Positions 24,801-31,765 of a stretch of DNA of 49,395 nt are shown piece after piece. Numbering within the stretch: position 1 is the first letter of the stretch; each line of letters begins with the position of its first letter. Under the pieces are notes generated by a model. It was not told where the DNA came from, made no database searches, and saw nothing but the letters and a program-made list of their open reading frames with translations. Position numbers and translations under genes: made by a program. This DNA comes from WLNJ01 sp037131165 (GTDB lineage: Bacteria; Actinomycetota; Thermoleophilia; Solirubrobacterales; Solirubrobacteraceae), in NCBI GenBank assembly GCA_037131165.1, contig JBAXRO010000006.1:1-49395 (forward strand). Direction: 5' to 3'.

Positions 24801-25404
24801 GACGGAGCTCGAGCGGCTCGTCTTCCCGCGCCAGCCGCGCCACGACCGCATCTGCCTCGCCGACTTCTACCGCCCGAAGGACTCGGGTGAGCTGGACGTC
24901 GTCGCACTGCAGGCCGTGACCGTCGGTGACGCGGCCACCGAACTGCTCGCGAAGCTCGAGGCCGACGGCGAATTCGCCGAACAGCTCTTCACCCACGGCC
25001 TTGGCGTGCAGTCGGCCGAGGGAACGGCGGAGTGGATGCACTCGCGAGTCCGCAGCGACCTCGGGATCGGGACCGGCCAGGGCCGCCGCTACTCGTGGGG
25101 CTACCCGGCGATCCCCGAGCAGTCCGAGCACGAGAAGGTCTTCCGTCTTCTGGGGGCGGAGCGGATCGGCCTCTCGCTGAGCGCCGCTTACGCGGTCGAG
25201 CCGGAGCAGAGCACTGTGGCGATCGTCTCGCACCACCCGCAGTCGGTGTACTTCGGAATGAAGAGCGGGTTCATCCCGGACGAACCGAAGGACGACGAAG
25301 TGATCGCGCTGAGCGAACGCGGCGGAGCGATCCCGGACTCCGATCCGGAAATGGTCGTCGAGGGCGAAGGCGAGAGCCAGCCCGAGCCGGCCGGCGCTTC
25401 CTGA
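21847..25404 (+). CDS. metH: Cobalamin-dependent methionine synthase
   Basis: This 1185-residue protein has all four MetH modules in order. The homocysteine-binding barrel (about 1-310) has zinc ligands C223 (LNCSTGPEDM) and C290-C291 (GGCCGTTPEH). The methyltetrahydrofolate barrel spans about 335-610. The cobalamin cap and B12 domain (about 645-870) carry DVHDIGKSLV, in which H728 is the cobalt ligand. The reactivation domain (about 900-1165) contains RRYSWGYPAIPEQ and HHPQSVYFGMKSG. It transfers the methyl group from 5-methyl-THF to homocysteine via methylcobalamin. The acidic C-terminal tail is encoded by a segment that recurs at 26628-26771. Length and motifs indicate an intact gene. Confidence 0.98.
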   Translation: MRDFLKTVNEKVVVFDGGMGATLEMFDLTEADYGGLAGKCHEALILHRPDVIEGVHRSMVEAGAMVVETDTFQASRIKLDEWGLGEHTLEINRRAGEIARKAVGEDLFVAGSIGPTGYLPASDDPTLGGISFRELQVVFEEQARGLIEGGVDLIIIETAQDILEVKAAIFGAREAFENTGTTLPLMISVSLLPNGGKMLLGTDIRSVLTTLSHLEVDVIGLNCSTGPEDMRDAIRFLGEHSPMPVHCIPNAGLPLQGPEGETIFPEEPEPLAKSLREFVERYGVGIVGGCCGTTPEHIAAISKAVADLKPAPRPTTQPEFVSSMITASQLVQDPTPTLVGERVNSQGSRKAKELLLADDYDGIVQVAEDQVEGGAHVLDVCVALTERQDEAEQMREVVKRISLTQPAPIQIDSTEPDVIEAALEQIPGRAIVNSVNLEAGRDKMDLVVPMSKRHGAAVIALTIDEVGMAKTAERKLEVAKRIHDICCGDHGLAPEALIFDALTFTLTTGDEEWKPSAVATLDGIREIKANLPGVKTSLGVSNVSFGVGEPARKVLNSVFLHHAVEAGLDLAMVNPNHITPYGEISEEERELADDLVFNRREDALEKFIAHFESKGEEEAEEAANPTEGMTPEEALHFHILRRKKDGVEDWIDQSVEKIGAVPTLNGVLLPAMKEVGDKFGAGELILPFVLQSAEVMKKAVAQLEHYLDRIEGYTKGTVVLATVFGDVHDIGKSLVNTILTNNGYTVIDLGKQVPIQTIIEAAKEHDATAIGLSALLVSTSKQMPACIEELHSQGLDYPVLIGGAAINRDFGRRVLYPYGKKSDEIYEAGVFYCKDAFVGLAVMDQLVDEEQKPALLQDIREQAETFRNKAEVVDDGPPVTDDSVRSGVATDNPVPEPPFWGVQEIAPSLEELFPHLDRHVLFKLHWGGRGKKGEEWRELVEGDFQPRLERMWAEQDWIEPKGPLGYFPCYSEGNELVILDPEDRETELERLVFPRQPRHDRICLADFYRPKDSGELDVVALQAVTVGDAATELLAKLEADGEFAEQLFTHGLGVQSAEGTAEWMHSRVRSDLGIGTGQGRRYSWGYPAIPEQSEHEKVFRLLGAERIGLSLSAAYAVEPEQSTVAIVSHHPQSVYFGMKSGFIPDEPKDDEVIALSERGGAIPDSDPEMVVEGEGESQPEPAGAS
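25261..25404 (+). repeat. Direct repeat copy 1: 3' end of metH
   Basis: These last 48 codons of metH, stop included, recur at 26628-26771. By hand alignment 136 of 144 bases match, without gaps; several of the eight changes are synonymous (GAA/GAG), while others change Glu to Asp, Ala to Pro and Val to Ile. Similarity begins and ends sharply at the repeat limits. Confidence 0.95.
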
Positions 25405-25442
25405 TCAGCAGTCGCGGACTGCCCGCTGGGAATCGCGGGCCG

Positions 25443-25460
25443 GCAGCACCGCGCTGCTGC
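25443..25460. terminator. Weak hairpin between metH and the FUSC gene
   Basis: GCAGCA-CCGCGC-TGCTGC lies in the 63-bp gap between two convergent genes and could terminate either transcript. The stem is only 6 bp and there is no T-tract. Confidence 0.3.
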
Positions 25461-25467
25461 GGCCGCT

Positions 25468-26586
25468 TCACCCCACCCGTACCGAGCGACGGTTGGGTAG
25501 GCGGACCACCAAGTGGGCTGCGCTCAGGGCCAGCCCAATGCCGATCACGTTGTCAACCAGGCGTGTGACCGCCCAGTCGAGCGTGCTGGCTCGATGCATC
25601 TCCGCGGTCAGGGCAACGACCAGGAAGGTCGCGGCCGCCTGGAAGACGGCGTAGTTGCGCTGGATCCACAGCGAGCCGACCAGCAGAGCGACCAGCCCGA
25701 GCCAGAGCATCCAGAAGGCGGCCAGCACCTGAGACAGCCCCACCACCAGAGCGCAACCGAACAGTACGCCGACCGCACGGCGCAGCGCCTTGTCCCAGGT
25801 GGCCTCCGGGGCCGGCAACAGGACGATCCACGCGCTGAGCATGACCCAGAAGACGTCGTGATCACCGGAGGCGACATAAGCCCCCATCAGTCCGCCGATC
25901 AGCAGGCCGCGCATCAGCGCGTAGCGCATGGTCGGCCCGGCGGCGAAGAAGGAGGCGCCCGCGTCGGCCGGCGCAGGATTCGCTGGGGCGGGCGGCGGCG
26001 AAACGGAGAACCGAGCCCGCAGCAGTTGCACTACACCGAGGATCAACAGCGCGGAAGCGCAGCCGATCACGGCCAGCTCGATCACCTCGGCCGCCGAGCG
26101 GTACACCAGGAAGCCGCAGGTGGCAATCCAGAAGTAGACGCTGCTCGTCAGCATCCCCACTGCCCGCACTCCAGGCGTCTGGCGGACGGACAAGGCGGTC
26201 AGCGTCATCATTGCCGCCATCACCACCCCGGCGGCCAGCGCGCTGCCGGAGGCAACCCAACCGAGCAGCATCGCCCCGATGGTGGCCAGGCTGGCAATCA
26301 TCGAAGTGCGCAGCGCAGGGCGCCCCGGAGCAGCAGCCAGAGAGGTGAGCACCACGAAGATCGCGACCAGACCGGCTGGGATGACCTTGGCCAGCACCAG
26401 CAGGTCGTAATCGAGCCCGACCCGGCGGCCGGTCGCGGTGGCCTGCAGATCTCCCGCCCCGGGCCGCAGGCCCAGCGCATAGGCAGCACCGCAGGCGATC
26501 AGGAAGGCGGCCAGCGCCGTCAGAGTGCCCCGCCAGGCCACGCGCGCCCCGCTGTGCCGGAACACCTCTGACAGCTTTGAAATCAT
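25468..26586 (-). CDS. FUSC family membrane protein
   Basis: This 372-residue protein has two blocks of about five to six membrane helices (roughly 15-185 and 225-365) separated by a Pro/Ala-rich cytoplasmic linker. It resembles the fusaric-acid-resistance (FUSC) / aromatic-acid exporter membrane family. The second block contains YVASGDHDVFWVMLSAWIVLLP and WDKALRRAVGVLFG, both typical of that fold. It is convergent with metH and enclosed by two copies of the metH 3' end, so it seems to have arrived as a cassette. It has its own leaderless-type promoter. Exported substrate unknown. Confidence 0.8.
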   Translation of the reverse strand: MISKLSEVFRHSGARVAWRGTLTALAAFLIACGAAYALGLRPGAGDLQATATGRRVGLDYDLLVLAKVIPAGLVAIFVVLTSLAAAPGRPALRTSMIASLATIGAMLLGWVASGSALAAGVVMAAMMTLTALSVRQTPGVRAVGMLTSSVYFWIATCGFLVYRSAAEVIELAVIGCASALLILGVVQLLRARFSVSPPPAPANPAPADAGASFFAAGPTMRYALMRGLLIGGLMGAYVASGDHDVFWVMLSAWIVLLPAPEATWDKALRRAVGVLFGCALVVGLSQVLAAFWMLWLGLVALLVGSLWIQRNYAVFQAAATFLVVALTAEMHRASTLDWAVTRLVDNVIGIGLALSAAHLVVRLPNRRSVRVG

Positions 26587-26592
26587 CGCCTG

Positions 26593-26598
26593 AGCCTA
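26593..26598 (-). promoter_or_regulatory. -10-like hexamer of the FUSC gene, leaderless spacing
   Basis: TAGGCT on the minus strand, identical to the metH hexamer, is followed by six bases and ATG 26586. It lies just outside the distal metH repeat. Confidence 0.4.
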
Positions 26599-26627
26599 AG
26601 CGACCGTCGGCAGGAAGGCCGGCTCTC

Positions 26628-26771
26628 AAGAGCGGGTTCATCCCGGACGAGCCGAAGGACGACGACGTGATCGCGCTGAGCGAGCGTGGCGGCCCGATCC
26701 CGGACTCCGATCCGGAGATGGTCATCGAGGGCGAAGGCGAGAGCCAGCCCGAGCCGGCCGGCGCTTCCTGA
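26628..26771 (+). pseudogene. Direct repeat copy 2: orphan 3' end of metH
   Basis: This encodes KSGFIPDEPKDDDVIALSER and the remaining MetH C-terminal tail in frame to a TGA stop, but nothing of MetH precedes it; upstream is the promoter of the FUSC gene. It is a displaced gene end rather than a functional gene. The eight differences from copy 1 indicate either an old duplication or an origin in a related metH. Confidence 0.9.
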
Positions 26772-26888
26772 GCCGACTCGGCGCAGCGCGCCTGCGACGG
26801 TCGGCGTCAGTCTGGGACGTCTACTTGCGCTCAGACCGACTCGCTGCTCTTTTCGGTTCTCCCCCCGGTCTCTTCGAGGGCCGGGTTG

Positions 26889-26912
26889 TTCGGCCGCCCG
26901 CAGGCGGCCGAA
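26889..26912. terminator. Perfect 10-bp hairpin with CGCA loop
   Basis: TTCGGCCGCC-CGCA-GGCGGCCGAA, followed on the plus strand by TGTATTTC. It lies between the displaced metH end and the VapC stop and would be well placed as the original metH terminator and for the toxin transcript. No gene is seen in 26772-26928. Confidence 0.65.
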
Positions 26913-26928
26913 TGTATTTCAGGGACGA

Positions 26929-27537
26929 TCAGCCAGCCGCAATCGGCGGCGGCGGGACCATGCCGCGGTCGATCAGTTGCCGGTCTGCCGTCGCGATCAG
27001 CTCCGGCCAGGCCTTGAACTCCTGCTCCTCGCTGAGTTGCAACAAGCGGGCTTGGAGTCCGTCGCGATACCGCTTGCGCAGCTCACGGGCGTCGGATCGA
27101 ATCGCTTCCGGTGATCCGATCGAACCGCGGGGCACGACCCACTCGCTGGCAAAGCTCGCGCTCGACAGCTCGTTGATCAGGTCGTAATCGGCGTCGTAAT
27201 GCAGGACGCCGTAGCCCTTCTGCTCAGCCAACGCAGCGATCATCAAGTCAAGGCTCTTCACGCGCTGGCCCGTCGGGGCGGCGGCAGCCATCTCCCGCTG
27301 GAGCTCGAGCGCGATGCGGGCCGTACGCTCATCTGGAGTCACCCACTCGAAGTGTCGGCGCAGACCCTTTGCCTGCTGCTCGAATTCGGACGGATTCCGG
27401 CTCCCGTGCAGCACCTCGATCGCGAAGAACGGATGAGAGGCCAACTCTCCCTTGAAGTTCAGCTCGCGCCAGCGCTCCTTCACCTCCGGGAGAGTGCGCC
27501 GAGCCCACGCGGAGAGATCGATCAGGTACTTGGCCAA
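26929..27537 (-). CDS. PIN-domain toxin (VapC-like) with C-terminal extension
   Basis: I take TTG 27537 (LAKYLIDLSAW) as start because PIN proteins begin right at this strand; an in-frame TTG at 27630 would overlap the antitoxin by 44 bp. The four acidic PIN positions are visible: D7 in LIDLSAW, E in FAIEVLHG, D in SLDLMIAALAE and D in HYDADYDLI. VapC toxins are Mg-dependent RNases that often cut tRNA or rRNA. This one is about 202 residues against about 130 for ordinary VapC, with roughly 70 extra residues after the PIN fold (IRSDARELRKRYRDGLQARL). The role of the extension is unknown. It follows the antitoxin by 50 bp. Confidence 0.82.
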   Translation of the reverse strand: MAKYLIDLSAWARRTLPEVKERWRELNFKGELASHPFFAIEVLHGSRNPSEFEQQAKGLRRHFEWVTPDERTARIALELQREMAAAAPTGQRVKSLDLMIAALAEQKGYGVLHYDADYDLINELSSASFASEWVVPRGSIGSPEAIRSDARELRKRYRDGLQARLLQLSEEQEFKAWPELIATADRQLIDRGMVPPPPIAAG

Positions 27538-27586
27538 GATCCGTGCCCTTGGCCTGCCGGCCGACTCCGAGTCATCGCTCCTGCGA

Positions 27587-27877
27587 TCAACGCTCCAACG
27601 GCCTGTCCCAGAAGGAGTTACGTTCCTCAAGGGCCGCCAGCTCCTCGGCTGGGTCGACTCCTTCCATCGTGCCCAGGATGAATCGCCAAGCTTCCTCTCG
27701 CCGCTCGAGCTCGTCTTCCGGCTCGTTTTGAAGCGCCTCCTCGGCCACCTCGGTCAAGGCGAGGAGCAGCCGGCTGCGGGAACCTGCAAGTTCAGGAAAG
27801 CGCTGGGCCGCCAGATCCAGCCGGCGTTCGAGATCGCTGGTCTCGCTTACCGTGATCCTCCGAAGCTTGGTGGGCAT
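27587..27877 (-). CDS. Antitoxin of the VapBC-type pair
   Basis: This 96-residue protein starts MPTKLRRITVSETSDLERRL, a short basic beta-strand followed by a helix as in ribbon-helix-helix antitoxins. It ends in an acidic helical region (EPEDELERREEAWRF) suited to neutralising the PIN toxin. It is the first gene of the pair and has a leaderless-type promoter overlapped by a palindrome, as expected for autoregulation. Identification rests on context as much as on sequence. Confidence 0.72.
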   Translation of the reverse strand: MPTKLRRITVSETSDLERRLDLAAQRFPELAGSRSRLLLALTEVAEEALQNEPEDELERREEAWRFILGTMEGVDPAEELAALEERNSFWDRPLER

Positions 27878-27883
27878 GGACCC

Positions 27884-27889
27884 AGCATA
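27884..27889 (-). promoter_or_regulatory. -10-like hexamer of the antitoxin gene
   Basis: TATGCT on the minus strand, six bases before ATG 27877, no Shine-Dalgarno site. Confidence 0.45.
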
Positions 27890-27894
27890 TCGCG

Positions 27895-27916
27895 GTGTTG
27901 CACTGCAGTGCGACAC
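27895..27916. promoter_or_regulatory. 22-bp palindrome, likely toxin-antitoxin operator
   Basis: The perfect core GCACTGCAGTGC (27900-27911) is flanked by one mismatched pair and then GTGT/ACAC, making 22 bp. It lies immediately upstream of the -10 hexamer and covers the expected -35 region of the antitoxin promoter. Confidence 0.6.
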
Positions 27917-27962
27917 CTGATCCAGTTCCGTGACTCACGCTGCGCAGGAGGTGCGCCTTCCG

Positions 27963-30257
27963 TTACGAATCGCGCGCCGGCAAGCTCACGGGCTGCGAGT
28001 GCATCGTGCGGGCGCGAACTTCGCGCCACGTGATGCCCTCGCCCAACAACGCCGGCAGGCCCATGATGAAGGCGGTCGCGAGCTCGACTGCCTGCAGGAC
28101 GATGCCGTAGCCCAGGGCCGACGAGGCCGAGACGCCGTACCCGGCTGTCAGCACGGCGACGCACGCGGCCTGGAAAACGCCGAGGTTCGCGGGCGTGATC
28201 GGCACCGCTGCCGTCACGTTCACCGCGAACAGCACGGCGGCTGCCGCGCCGAGGCCGGCCTTGGCGTCGAGTCCCATCGCGGCCAGCAGCACCCAGCATG
28301 AGAGCCACTGAAGGACCCACGCCGAGGATTGGGCCGCCAAGGCGATCACCGACAGCTTGCGGTGACGGAAAACCTTGAGGCCCCTGCGCACCTCCGCGGC
28401 CACGAACCGCGCCCTCGCGCTGAGCTGGGCGATCCGCTCTGAGCGAGCGTCCGAGCCGCGGGCAAGCACGACCGGAGCCAGAAGGACCAGCGCGACCAGC
28501 AGCAACGGAACGACCGCCACCCACAGAAGCGCGCTGTCGTGCCCGTGGAAGATCGGCACGGAGTTGAACATCACGATGCCGAGGACCCCCAGGGCGAGGA
28601 GGTTCAGCACCGTCTGCGAGACGATCGTGCCCAACACCGCGGGGAACGCCTCGCGCGGGTCGCCTGCCCTGCGAGAGATCACCATGGCTCTGGCCGGCTC
28701 GCCGAGGCGAGCGGGCAAGGTCGCCGACATCAACACCCCGATGCATGTCGCCCTGAGGACGGGCAGGAAGCCGACCGGCGACTCGGGCATCGCGGCCTTG
28801 AGGATCGCGTCCCAAGCGATCGCCCTGACGGCCATCGAGGCGCACATGATCGCCAGGCCGAGGACGACGAGCGACGGCTTGGACCCGAGCAGCGCCGAGG
28901 CGATCCGGTCGAGGCCGATCCGGTCGAGCGCCATCGCCGACGCGACGACCGCGCCGAGGCCGGCGACGCCGATAGCGCCGCGGCGGAAGCGGTCGCGGAT
29001 CCTCTGGCGACGGCGCTGAGGGGTGTCGTCGGGAGGCGGCAGGCGCTTCGCCTTGACGTTCTCCCCGAGGTCAGAGGGGATCGAACCGATCCGGACCTTG
29101 AAGCGCTCCAGGGCACCGCTCGGCTCGGGAGCCTCGAGCGCTCGCCCGTAGACCTCGACGACCTCGTCGGCCACGTTCGTCCACGAGAACCTCTGCGCGC
29201 TGCGCCACGCGCCGTCACCGAGAGCCTCGAGCCTGCCGTGCACATCGCCCAAGTCGCGCAGAGCCAAGGCCAGCTCGACCGGATCACCCGGAGGCACGAG
29301 CACCGAGTCGAAGCCCTTGGTCGCGACGTCTCGATAACCCGCGATGTCCGACGCGACGACAGGCGTGCCGGCGGCGAACGCTTCCGTCAGGACCATCCCG
29401 AAGCTCTCCCCTCCCAGTGACGGAGCGCAGAGCACATCGGCCCTGGCGAGCTCCTCCAGCTTGGCCATGTCGTCGACCTTGCCGAGCGCCCTGACCCCCG
29501 AGCGGTCGTTGAGCAACGGTGCCAGCGTCTCCCTGTCGACCCCGACGAGGGTCAGCTCGACCGACAGGTGCTCGCGCAGGGCCTCGAACGCCCTGAGCAG
29601 GACAGGGAGGCCCTTGCGCTCGACCGCCTGTCCGATGAACAGAACCCGGAGCGTCCCGTCGGGCGATTTCGCCTTGACCGGGCGCTCCGAAGGGACCCCG
29701 GTGCCGTTGGGGATGATCGTGTAGCGCCCGCCGTAGAAGCGCTTCGCGGTCCACTCCGCCGCGTGGGAGACGGCGATCCTGCCGTGCAGGTGGTTGAGGC
29801 GGGCGGCCCCGCCGAGAGCCTTCGCGACCCCGTTGGAGAGCGAGTTCTCCGCGTAGGCGTGGAAGGTGCCGACACGGGCCTTGGCCGGCGCTGTGCAGGC
29901 ATCCCAACCGATCACGGGGGCTACCGGCTCCTGGACGTGAACGATGTCGAAATCGCCGTCCTTGATGCCGCGCCTGAGCTCGAGCAGCCCGGCCGGGCCG
30001 ATCACGAGGTTGGAGACCGCGCCATTGGCGGGGATCCCAACGGTGGAGCCGACGGGCGTCAGCCACTCGGGGATCCCGCGGCGCTGGGAATCGGCCCCGC
30101 GATGAGCGATCCTCGACCGCAAGCCGGGCGGATCGACCGGGGCGAAGACGCGCACGTCATGGCCGGCCGCATCGAGCGCCTCGCGAAGCCCTTCGACGTG
30201 CCGCATGACGCCCCCCGGGTAATTCCAGGAGTACGGCGAAACAAGACCGATCCTCAC
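27963..30257 (-). CDS. GT4 glycosyltransferase (PimA-like) fused to a flippase-like membrane domain
   Basis: From GTG 30257 the protein has about 764 residues. The first part (about 1-380) is a GT-B glycosyltransferase: VRIGLVSPYSWNYPGGVMRH is the start seen in phosphatidylinositol mannosyltransferase PimA, NGTGVPSERP and LFIGQAVERKGLP lie in the second lobe, and GGESFGMVLTE (about 283-291) is the E-x7-E motif. A charged linker (VKAKRLPPPDDTPQRRRQR) leads into about eight membrane helices (about 425-755) with RLGEPARAMVISRRAG and PANLGVFQAACVA, typical of the LPG-synthase/AglD-like UPF0104 membrane domain. The upstream open frame continues to 30791 but is antisense to hemQ. Sugar transfer to a membrane lipid with movement across the bilayer is an attractive inference. 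Confidence 0.85.
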   Translation of the reverse strand: MRIGLVSPYSWNYPGGVMRHVEGLREALDAAGHDVRVFAPVDPPGLRSRIAHRGADSQRRGIPEWLTPVGSTVGIPANGAVSNLVIGPAGLLELRRGIKDGDFDIVHVQEPVAPVIGWDACTAPAKARVGTFHAYAENSLSNGVAKALGGAARLNHLHGRIAVSHAAEWTAKRFYGGRYTIIPNGTGVPSERPVKAKSPDGTLRVLFIGQAVERKGLPVLLRAFEALREHLSVELTLVGVDRETLAPLLNDRSGVRALGKVDDMAKLEELARADVLCAPSLGGESFGMVLTEAFAAGTPVVASDIAGYRDVATKGFDSVLVPPGDPVELALALRDLGDVHGRLEALGDGAWRSAQRFSWTNVADEVVEVYGRALEAPEPSGALERFKVRIGSIPSDLGENVKAKRLPPPDDTPQRRRQRIRDRFRRGAIGVAGLGAVVASAMALDRIGLDRIASALLGSKPSLVVLGLAIMCASMAVRAIAWDAILKAAMPESPVGFLPVLRATCIGVLMSATLPARLGEPARAMVISRRAGDPREAFPAVLGTIVSQTVLNLLALGVLGIVMFNSVPIFHGHDSALLWVAVVPLLLVALVLLAPVVLARGSDARSERIAQLSARARFVAAEVRRGLKVFRHRKLSVIALAAQSSAWVLQWLSCWVLLAAMGLDAKAGLGAAAAVLFAVNVTAAVPITPANLGVFQAACVAVLTAGYGVSASSALGYGIVLQAVELATAFIMGLPALLGEGITWREVRARTMHSQPVSLPARDS

Positions 30258-30263
30258 TCGACA

Positions 30264-30269
30264 ACCGTA
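30264..30269 (-). promoter_or_regulatory. -10-like hexamer of the GT4-flippase gene
   Basis: TACGGT on the minus strand, six bases before GTG 30257; this spacing supports that GTG as the start. Confidence 0.4.
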
Positions 30270-30343
30270 CCAGCGGCCACGGGCCGCATTGGCCCGGGAT
30301 TGCCGGTGCCCGGGCGCACCGGGCGTTGGCCCCCGACCGCGCC

Positions 30344-30349
30344 TATGAT
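30344..30349 (+). promoter_or_regulatory. -10 hexamer of hemQ
   Basis: TATGAT, five of six matches to TATAAT, is followed by seven bases and ATG 30357. If it is the -10, the ATG at 30345 lies inside it and 30357 is the start of a leaderless message. Confidence 0.5.
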
Positions 30350-30356
30350 GGGCGCA

Positions 30357-31049
30357 ATGCCCAGCCGCCACGTCGTCAAATTCACGTTCCTCAAGATCGA
30401 TCCCGCATGGCGAAGACTGCCCGCGGAGGAGCGGATGGAGCACAAGCGCGAGTTCATCGCCGCCTGCGAGGACTTTGCCGACGGCCACATCCTGCGGTCG
30501 TTCTCGACCGTCGGCACGAGGGGCGACTGCGATGCCCTGATCCTCAGCCAAGCCGAGAACCTCGACCGGATCCACGAGCTGCACGTCGTGCTCAACCAGA
30601 GCGGCCTGATGAAGTGGTGCGAAATCCCTTACTCGTACCTCGCGATGACGAAGGAGTCCGAGTACTCCGACGAGGCTCGCCTCGAGATCCGCGAAGGGCA
30701 CAGCAAGTACCTGTTCGTCTACCCGTTCGTCAAGACCAGGGCCTGGTACGCGCTGGATGCGAAGGAGCGCTGGCGGATCATGCAGGAGCACATCGAGGTC
30801 GGCCGCGAGTACCCGAGCGTCGACCTCAACACCTCCTACTCGTTCGGCCTCGACGATCAGGAATTCGTCGTCGCCTTCGAGACGAACAACCCCGCCGACT
30901 TCCTCGACCTCGTCCAGCGGCTTCGGACGACCGAATCCTCGCTCTACACGCTGCGCGACACCCCGACCTTCACCTGCGTGGCCGGGTCGCTCGAGAAGGT
31001 CCTCGGTTCACTCGATGGCGAAGTCGCCGTCGAGGCTCCCAGCGCCTGA
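30357..31049 (+). CDS. hemQ: Chlorite dismutase-family protein, coproheme decarboxylase
   Basis: This 230-residue protein has the double ferredoxin-like fold of the family: RHVVKFTFLKIDPAWRRLP at the start, KYLFVYPFVKTRAWYAL in the middle and EFVVAFETNNPADFLDLVQRLR near the end. H145 in QEHIEVGREYP lies where the proximal haem ligand is found. In actinobacteria HemQ (ChdC) decarboxylates coproheme III to haem b, the last step of the coproporphyrin-dependent route. No other haem gene is adjacent; the neighbours serve Fe-S and redox chemistry. Confidence 0.92.
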   Translation: MPSRHVVKFTFLKIDPAWRRLPAEERMEHKREFIAACEDFADGHILRSFSTVGTRGDCDALILSQAENLDRIHELHVVLNQSGLMKWCEIPYSYLAMTKESEYSDEARLEIREGHSKYLFVYPFVKTRAWYALDAKERWRIMQEHIEVGREYPSVDLNTSYSFGLDDQEFVVAFETNNPADFLDLVQRLRTTESSLYTLRDTPTFTCVAGSLEKVLGSLDGEVAVEAPSA

Positions 31050-31063
31050 ACGTCGAACGAGCG

Positions 31064-31420
31064 TCAGACGGCGGAGCAGGACGGCTCTTCGTCCGCGACG
31101 CGGAACGAGGAACCGCAACCGCAGGCTGCGACGACGTTTGGGTTCTCGACCTTGAAGCCGGCCCCCATCATCTCGTCGACGAAGTCGATCACCGAGCCCT
31201 TCACGTAGGGCAGGCTCTCTCCGTCGACCAGCAGGGTGATCCCGTCGGCGTCCACGACCTCGTCACCATCGCGACGCTCGTCGAAGACGAGTACGTACTG
31301 GAAGCCCGAGCATCCACCGCCCTTCACGCCGACACGGAGCCCGTCGACGCTGCCACTCTGACGCTGCTGTTCGAGGAACTCGCGGATCTTCTCCGCGCCC
31401 GTGTCGGTGACGGTGATCAT
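31064..31420 (-). CDS. A-type iron-sulfur carrier (IscA/ErpA/HesB family)
   Basis: This 118-residue protein starts MITVTDTGAEKIREFLEQQ and has the three conserved cysteines: C37 in KGGGCSGF, and C100 and C102 in ACGCGSSF. Such proteins accept Fe-S clusters from scaffold or glutaredoxin and pass them to apo-enzymes. It is convergent with hemQ (14 bp apart) and divergent from bolA-grxD, so three genes of Fe-S trafficking meet within 1 kb. Which subtype it is cannot be decided by eye. Confidence 0.93.
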   Translation of the reverse strand: MITVTDTGAEKIREFLEQQRQSGSVDGLRVGVKGGGCSGFQYVLVFDERRDGDEVVDADGITLLVDGESLPYVKGSVIDFVDEMMGAGFKVENPNVVAACGCGSSFRVADEEPSCSAV

Positions 31421-31428
31421 CTTCGGTA

Positions 31429-31434
31429 AGTGTA
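31429..31434 (-). promoter_or_regulatory. -10-like hexamer of the A-type carrier gene
   Basis: TACACT on the minus strand, eight bases before ATG 31420. Confidence 0.35.
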
Positions 31435-31485
31435 GCGCCGGAGGATGCGTCCGAGGACGGAACGGTGGTGGCCGTCCCGGGCCGC

Positions 31486-31491
31486 TACCCT
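31486..31491 (+). promoter_or_regulatory. -10-like hexamer of bolA
   Basis: TACCCT, ten bases before ATG 31502; no Shine-Dalgarno site in between. Confidence 0.3.
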
Positions 31492-31501
31492 CGGACTCGC
31501 A

Positions 31502-31765
31502 ATGCAGATGGAAGGCCTTCCGGTACACAACGACCCGACCCCGAGCGAGCTCACCGAGCGGATCGAGAACGCGATCCCCGGAGCCAAGGTGCTCGAGGCC
31601 GACGGGGACGGACACCACTTCCGCGTCAAGGTCGTGGCCCCCGCTTTCGAAGGCCTCTCGCTGCTCGAACGCCACCGCACGATCAACGAAATCTTCGCCG
31701 GCGAGCTCGGCGGGCGAATCCACGCGCTCTCGATGAGCTGCCTGACACCAGAGGAGAACCAGTGA
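31502..31765 (+). CDS. bolA: BolA family protein
   Basis: This 87-residue protein contains the BolA fold: PTPSELTERIENAIPGAKV, then FRVKVVAPAFEGLSLLERHRTI (the helix-turn-helix-like part) and ending HALSMSCLTPEE. BolA proteins bind monothiol glutaredoxins through a shared [2Fe-2S] cluster and take part in Fe-S delivery. The next gene encodes exactly such a glutaredoxin, and the two overlap by GTGA, which strongly suggests a complex. An inner ATG at 31508 is a possible alternative start. Confidence 0.92.
   Translation: MQMEGLPVHNDPTPSELTERIENAIPGAKVLEADGDGHHFRVKVVAPAFEGLSLLERHRTINEIFAGELGGRIHALSMSCLTPEENQ

Noticed and set aside
27847..28845. Minus-strand frame of about 330 residues overlapping the flippase domain
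   Set aside because: It is an out-of-frame shadow of the membrane domain, with low-complexity Arg/Gly/Pro composition.
29568..30356. Upstream plus-strand extension of hemQ
   Set aside because: It is antisense to the GT4 domain; the hemQ fold starts at 30357 behind a TATGAT hexamer.
30258..30791. N-terminal extension of the GT4-flippase protein to 942 residues
   Set aside because: The extra residues are antisense to hemQ and unlike any glycosyltransferase; the PimA-like start at GTG 30257 with a hexamer six bases upstream is far better.
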